NCBI GenBank assembly: GCA_003354225.1
Contig: PIVH01000059.1
Coordinates: forward strand, 1-8,779
Length of the DNA: 8,779 nucleotides
Direction of reading: 5' to 3'
Origin: Globobulimina sp.
Taxonomy: Eukaryota > Foraminifera > Rotaliida
In this document: positions 1 through 5,900 of the stretch, piece after piece
Position numbering within the stretch: the first letter of the stretch is position 1
Layout of the letters: every line of letters starts with the position of its first letter
Program-made: the position numbers and the translations under genes
The notes under the pieces: model-generated
What the model was told of the DNA's origin: nothing
Databases searched by the model: none
The model's input: only the letters and a program-made list of their open reading frames with translations

Positions 1-2961
1 AAAATGCTCATCATCTTCATAAAAATGCTCTAAATATCTTATATTACATTTCTGTAAATTTTTGTTTGTCGGCACAAAATTGTGTTTATTATCATCATCT
101 TCATCAAAATATGCTAAATAACCATATTTAATGGACCCAGCAATACCATTTTTAGCATCATTGTCTCCTAATCCTCCATTTACAGTCAATAGATTCTCCA
201 GTTGATAATTATCAATATTTATTTGGTTGGCAATAACTAAAATTGAACCACCCGAACCTCCGTCACCAAATTGAATTCCATTACCACCGTTGCATGTTAT
301 TTTGCAGCCTTGTTTCATTATTAAATTTTCGCACAAAATAACAATTTTACCTCCTCCATCTCCACCGTTACTTCCAATTTCTTCAACACAATCGCCACCA
401 ATCCCAATTGAATATTCATTTTCATTTAACAAACTAATCTCAAAATCCAAAGCGTAAATAATTTGTTTTTCTTCATCATTGTATACTGCGCCTTGTAATC
501 CACATTCGTCCATTGAAATTGCACTATTTTCATCAATCAATATATTTCGTTTGCAAACAATTGTACATTGACCAATAATATTATTTTCATGCTCAGCATC
601 ATATTTATATTTTGTACAGCTAACAGTAGATTTATTACTGATCCATAAAGATGAAACATATAACACTTTATAATTACGTTCAAATGTTGTACTTCGCGTA
701 ATTTTCCAGTTAAATGCTTTAATTTTCAATTTGAAATCGCGTAGTTTGTATCTCCATATTCGTATATTACTTTTACTCCCATCATGAAACATATATTGAT
801 ATTTCACCTCCATATTGAGATAAATAGTTAAATGTTGAACATTATTATCAAATTTTCTTTGATCAATATACTGTAAAATCAAATTCGTGTCAATTAACAT
901 TGGTTTTCCTTGTTTTGTTGTGAATTTTTTGATGACTTTAGTGTCTTTATTATATTCATACACTATTTCCATTTTACACATTCTTGGTTGATATTTCGAA
1001 CATAATTGTTCTGATCGATCGGCGCTTTCTATCCAAGTAATCTTACCATCATTAATAAAATTAAAAAATTGGCTGCCAATAATCATTTCAAATATTGCCG
1101 CTTCGTTTGCATTATGATATTTATGGATATATGTTGCAATTTGATAATGTTGGCATTTGAAAAAAATAAATTCAAATAAACTCATCTGTTGCAAGCATTG
1201 TTGAGGTGAAAATAAATTAACTCTGTTAGTAAATGCTTTATCGCGAAGTATATCTTCTAAACACGACACAATCCAATTTGATTGGAAATATGTTGATACA
1301 TTATTGAACGGATCAGGATCTTTATCAATTGATAATATTATACTTTTCAAACTGGATGATTGATGTTGAATATTTTTGGAAAATACCATACTTTTTTGAA
1401 TCATAACTTTTGGATTCATCAATAACACCTCTTTTTCCATATGGTGGCAACTTATCCATTCCACTTCTAAAGCATTCATATTTTTGTCGTTAATATCTTG
1501 ATTTATTTGTAAAATCATTCCTGACGTACCAGCAAATGTTCTGGCTACTGACTCGGCCCACGTCGTGGATAATATTCCATAAAATTGGCGTACTAATTGT
1601 TTGGTATCAAATAAGCGGTTTAAGCCATGATAGAGCGTAACGTTCGATATAAAAGCATTTGAATTATACAATCTATTCGCCATTTCAATTTTAATATACA
1701 CTGTTTGGAAGTTGGTAGCCCAATGAATAAATTGTGATCTTCTATTTGCATCAGCACTCGTTCGAAACGCATGGCGGAAATTACTCTGCAAATCATTGGT
1801 GTCGGTGTACATTTTAATACATAAAAGGTCATAAATGTCTAAATTAAAACTATTTTTATTTTTTCTGGTTTTTGATAGAATGTCTGATGCATAATGTATC
1901 GCACCATACATATCAGTGTCGACTGGGAAAAATTCATTCTGTAACCATTCTTCTTTCAAACTATAAAATTTTGCTGTTACATTCCAATCAATGACATGGT
2001 TTCCAAAATCTAATTCAATGAGATTCCTTTTAATTGCTTTGTTATCTGATGGATATATCGTATATTTAGAGATACTGCTTTTCAATTTATAATATTCAGT
2101 AATGGCAGTTATCTTATTTTTTATTGATACACTATTTTGAAAATAATGATAAATATTTGATTGAGCATCGTTATCCGGATGCATATCATCGTAAATTGCC
2201 TCTGAATCATACTGTTCCTCGTCACAAAATTCACATAAAGTGCGATTATACAAAGTATCTTTGAATAACACAATCTTTTCAAATTTTAATTGTGCGGTGA
2301 GAGCATCATCTATGTCTGGTGTTAACCTCTGGTCTTTTTGTCCTTTATGAAACAAACGAATATGTATTAAATCTAATAATTCTATTTTACTGTTGGTTAC
2401 AGCATCAAATTGCAATCCTGATATCGATGACATAGATGACAGTTTCTCTTTTCTTCCTGGAGACTGTGACCTTGTTCCTAGAGTTTCGACCGCGTTGTTT
2501 AAAATATTACAATAATGTTTTAGTTTACATCCATAAGCTTGTATAAGTTTGTCTGAATCTGCAATTTGTTTGTTTTTAATATCAAATAACATATCCATTA
2601 ATTGTGATATGTCCATTTCCTTATCAATAATATCAAATAATTGTTCCAAACTGTTTGCAATAAATGAAGGCTTTGGTGCGCTAGAAATTACGATTACTAT
2701 TTGTTTCTCTTCGTCTTCGCTTTCCGCTGCATTCATGATTTTTTCATATTGATTCATAATGTCCATAAACTTTTGTACTTTTTCTTTTTCATTCGTTTTT
2801 CTTTCTGCTACGATAATATCCGTTTGTTTTACATCCAAAGGAGTTATGTTGCTTAAAATATAATTTTTAATGTGTTGCTTCCATTCAATGTGCTTAATAT
2901 TTTGAGGGATTTGATCTAAAAAACCATTGACTGCATATTCTAGCAACAATTTACCCGGATT
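1..2961 (-). CDS. Exon 5 of the giant gene (partial): linker, ADP-ribosyltransferase-like domain, Gly-rich segment
   Basis: 987 codons starting NPGKLLLEY are open to the window edge with no stop, and the 3' end is outside. The first 300 residues are charged, with an acidic stretch (ESEDEEKQ) and a Ser-rich basic patch (RSQSPGRKEKLSSMSS) that could be phosphorylated. The ART-like domain is at 1400-1914. Then come about 300 residues of unrecognised, beta-rich sequence, the Gly-rich segment at 118-405, and acidic repeats (YFDEDDD, FYEDDE) at the edge. The smaller frames on either strand within it are shadows. Confidence 0.85.
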
Positions 2962-5900
2962 CTAAATATATTATGTTACCGTTTGCAATTTTTATATAAT
3001 TATAACGAATAAATTTTTTACCTGTTGAGAGTTTTCTGCTTTCTCTTTCTGCTCAGTATCATGACAATGGTGACATGCACATCGTAACTTGATAATTGAC
3101 ATATTTTCAATATCATTGTTATTAATAAACTCCAACCATACCATGCAATATAATTTTGTCATATTATTAAAAATATTGATATTAATTGTTGGTAAATTAA
3201 CCAAAATTCTGCTCATAACACTTATATCTACATTCATTAAAAAATCATAGAACAGAGAGATGTTTGTTTCATCGATGATATGGTATAAAGACAAGAAATA
3301 TTCAAATACTGGCGGGGTAATTAAAGGTTTAATTTTTATTACATTGTTTTGAAATTGCGCCAAAGTTTCATCATCTATTACTTTATCAAATTGCAACACG
3401 GTCATTAATTCTGATGCAGCATGCTTTAAATCAGTGGACTCCTGTTCAATTTTTATGGTTGTAATGGTAGGAGTAATCGCAATAAATATGTCATCAAATT
3501 CTGGACCAAACATGTAAAGCGGGGTAAATATTCCAGACACAGCAACTCTAAATACAATGCCTTGATATCTATTACCAGTTTTTCTCGAGAAATTAACTAT
3601 TTTCTCAATATCCACACTAAAAATGATCGGTGCTCTACATGAAATCTGTGAGTTTAAGATGGTATATCCAATTCTCGTTTCTTCTTTTAAATCTTCATAA
3701 ATTGAACAAACGTGTTCAACATTGCATAATTTATTATAAAAGTGGAAAAAACCAGGCTGTGTTTTCAATAGATTTTGGTTGAACAACATCCGAAAAGTTG
3801 GAAATTTTAAAAAAATAATTAACGCAAAAATATCTTCAACGAGAAAATACGTGCTGTCATGCTGATGATATGTTGCTTTTCTTCGTATCACGTCCAATAA
3901 AAATGGGTCAAACCAAAAGTTTGAATTGTGTTCATATTCATGACTTAATGTGATGTGCTCAGTTGTATTCGTATTATTTGTTCTCGGATCAACGATTAAT
4001 GTGTTATTTTGATAATGTTCATGTACAGATACTAATAATTCTCCGTAATTGATTTCATTCCATTCATTGTCCATGCTAAACAAACCAATTCTTTCTCCAA
4101 CCACATCTAATAAATCTTTACTGTCCACACGGTCTTTGATACGGCAGCAAATTCTACAGAATCTGCAGAAAACAGTACAACGATCTGAACACATATCATC
4201 ACACTTATCACATATTTCCTTTGTTATTTCATGATAAATGTCTTCTGGGAAATGTGGGAATTCGCTTTCGAATCTGTCTTCAATTTGATCAACGGAAAAC
4301 CAGCTAAATGGCTGATATGTAGCAAATGTATTTGTTGCATTTGTACGCATTGCATAGAAATTGTCCCTTTGCTTGAGATCAAGATGGTGATATTGTTTGG
4401 GTAATGTTAAACTATGTGGAAACGTAAAATCAGCAACATGCAGATTAATATATTGAACCAGTAAAATACTAAAAACCCATATTTTGTACACATCATTCCA
4501 TCCAGGAATACAAACGACAATTAATAGAATCTATGTAAGCGGATTAATAGATGTATGGGAAACAAAAAAAAAATTACCACGTGTACATACCAACATCATT
4601 GATCGACTCCAATACAAACAATAATTAATGTCAACACGATAAAAATAAGCGATACATGTAACCATAACCATCAATACTGATTGACTGATCTCCAAAATAG
4701 TTGTTGAGCCCTTAATTGAATGTTCATCATTCAAATTGATTGTTACGGATAATATAAGCGTCAACTGGGAATACAGTGATACGGTTATAATCCAATATGA
4801 ATCATTTACACAATTTCTAATGCTATCCATCATCTGAAAAGACCATAAAAACATACATATTTCCAATTGAATTAAATAAAAAAATGCACAATCATCATCA
4901 GTCAATGTGCCAATAAGATATTGATACGTAAATATAAAATGAATTATCGTTCCCAACAATGTACACAAACCATTCAGCAATACATATGGTATTAATTCTG
5001 TTTTTGAAATGAAAATACGATTAATGATTGAGGTGAATGACGACAAAACAGAGAATACATTATAAATTGGAAAAATACTAATTTGCGCAGCACAACAATG
5101 TCTTCCACAAATACCTTTTAAAGACCCACAACAACAGTTCATACATAAGAAACAAGCACAGCAACAATCATAGCAGCAACATTTACAACGGCAACACCCA
5201 ACTTGGCAGCAATAAAAACAGAAACTGCATCCTTGGAATATGTATGAAACTGCGTCGCCAAATATTTTTGCCGCGAAACCCAACCACAAGACATAATTTA
5301 CCAACACTCCAACACATATTATCAAAATTAGAAGAAACCAATTGCAAAATTGTAGTGAGACTATACTTTTCTGATTATAATCATACGAATCTATATGGTA
5401 TTTACGAGATAAGTATTGTTCCACACACATAGAATCTCGAAAATAAAGAAAACCAAATGGATTATGCTCTTTTTGTATGATAATGATCTCAGTTAATCCC
5501 CATTCCGAATTATATTCACCGTTTATATTAAGCAAACTATCATAAAATGAACCATCAAATGATATAGATCCATAATCAGTGAATGATGTTTGGCAATTTT
5601 GGGTGCAATACCAAGCATTGTGGTGTGAATTATCAATATAAAGTGATGACAGCATCCATTTATCATCACCTTCAAAATATATCTTACTTTCGTAATCACT
5701 AAACATTTGAGGTAAGTCACTGATAATACTTCCTCTGTCGTTACCATTATATCTCGCTACGTAATATATTGCCAACATATATGGATCTGCATCAAGATGC
5801 ATTGGAATTTTTATATTATGATACGTCGATCCGTATAGATAATGAAATATTTGCTCCTCATCTATGCCAACGTTAATATTTTTATCAATTGCAATATCAT

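Noticed and set aside
1620-1832. Minus-strand frame of 70 codons overlapping the ART-like domain
   Set aside because: It is out of frame with the LYHG-containing reading, which is open for 987 codons.
2549-2752. Plus-strand open frame of 67 codons
   Set aside because: It lies antisense within the continuous exon 5 frame and has low-complexity Ile/Ser/Asn content typical of a shadow of AT-rich coding DNA.
4049-4234. Plus-strand open frame of 61 codons
   Set aside because: It is antisense to the 8-Cys region of exon 4 and has no recognisable motif.
4435-4491. Signal peptide of a separate protein starting at 4491
   Set aside because: The supposed start codon is GTG, and the frame is open upstream to an intron acceptor at 4531. 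The hydrophobic stretch is better read as a membrane helix of the giant protein.
5244-5432. Plus-strand open frame of 62 codons
   Set aside because: It is opposite the first helix of the membrane core, with no independent support.
5523-5747. Minus-strand frame of 74 codons overlapping the second lectin-like domain
   Set aside because: It is a shifted frame inside a domain whose correct frame shows clear family motifs.
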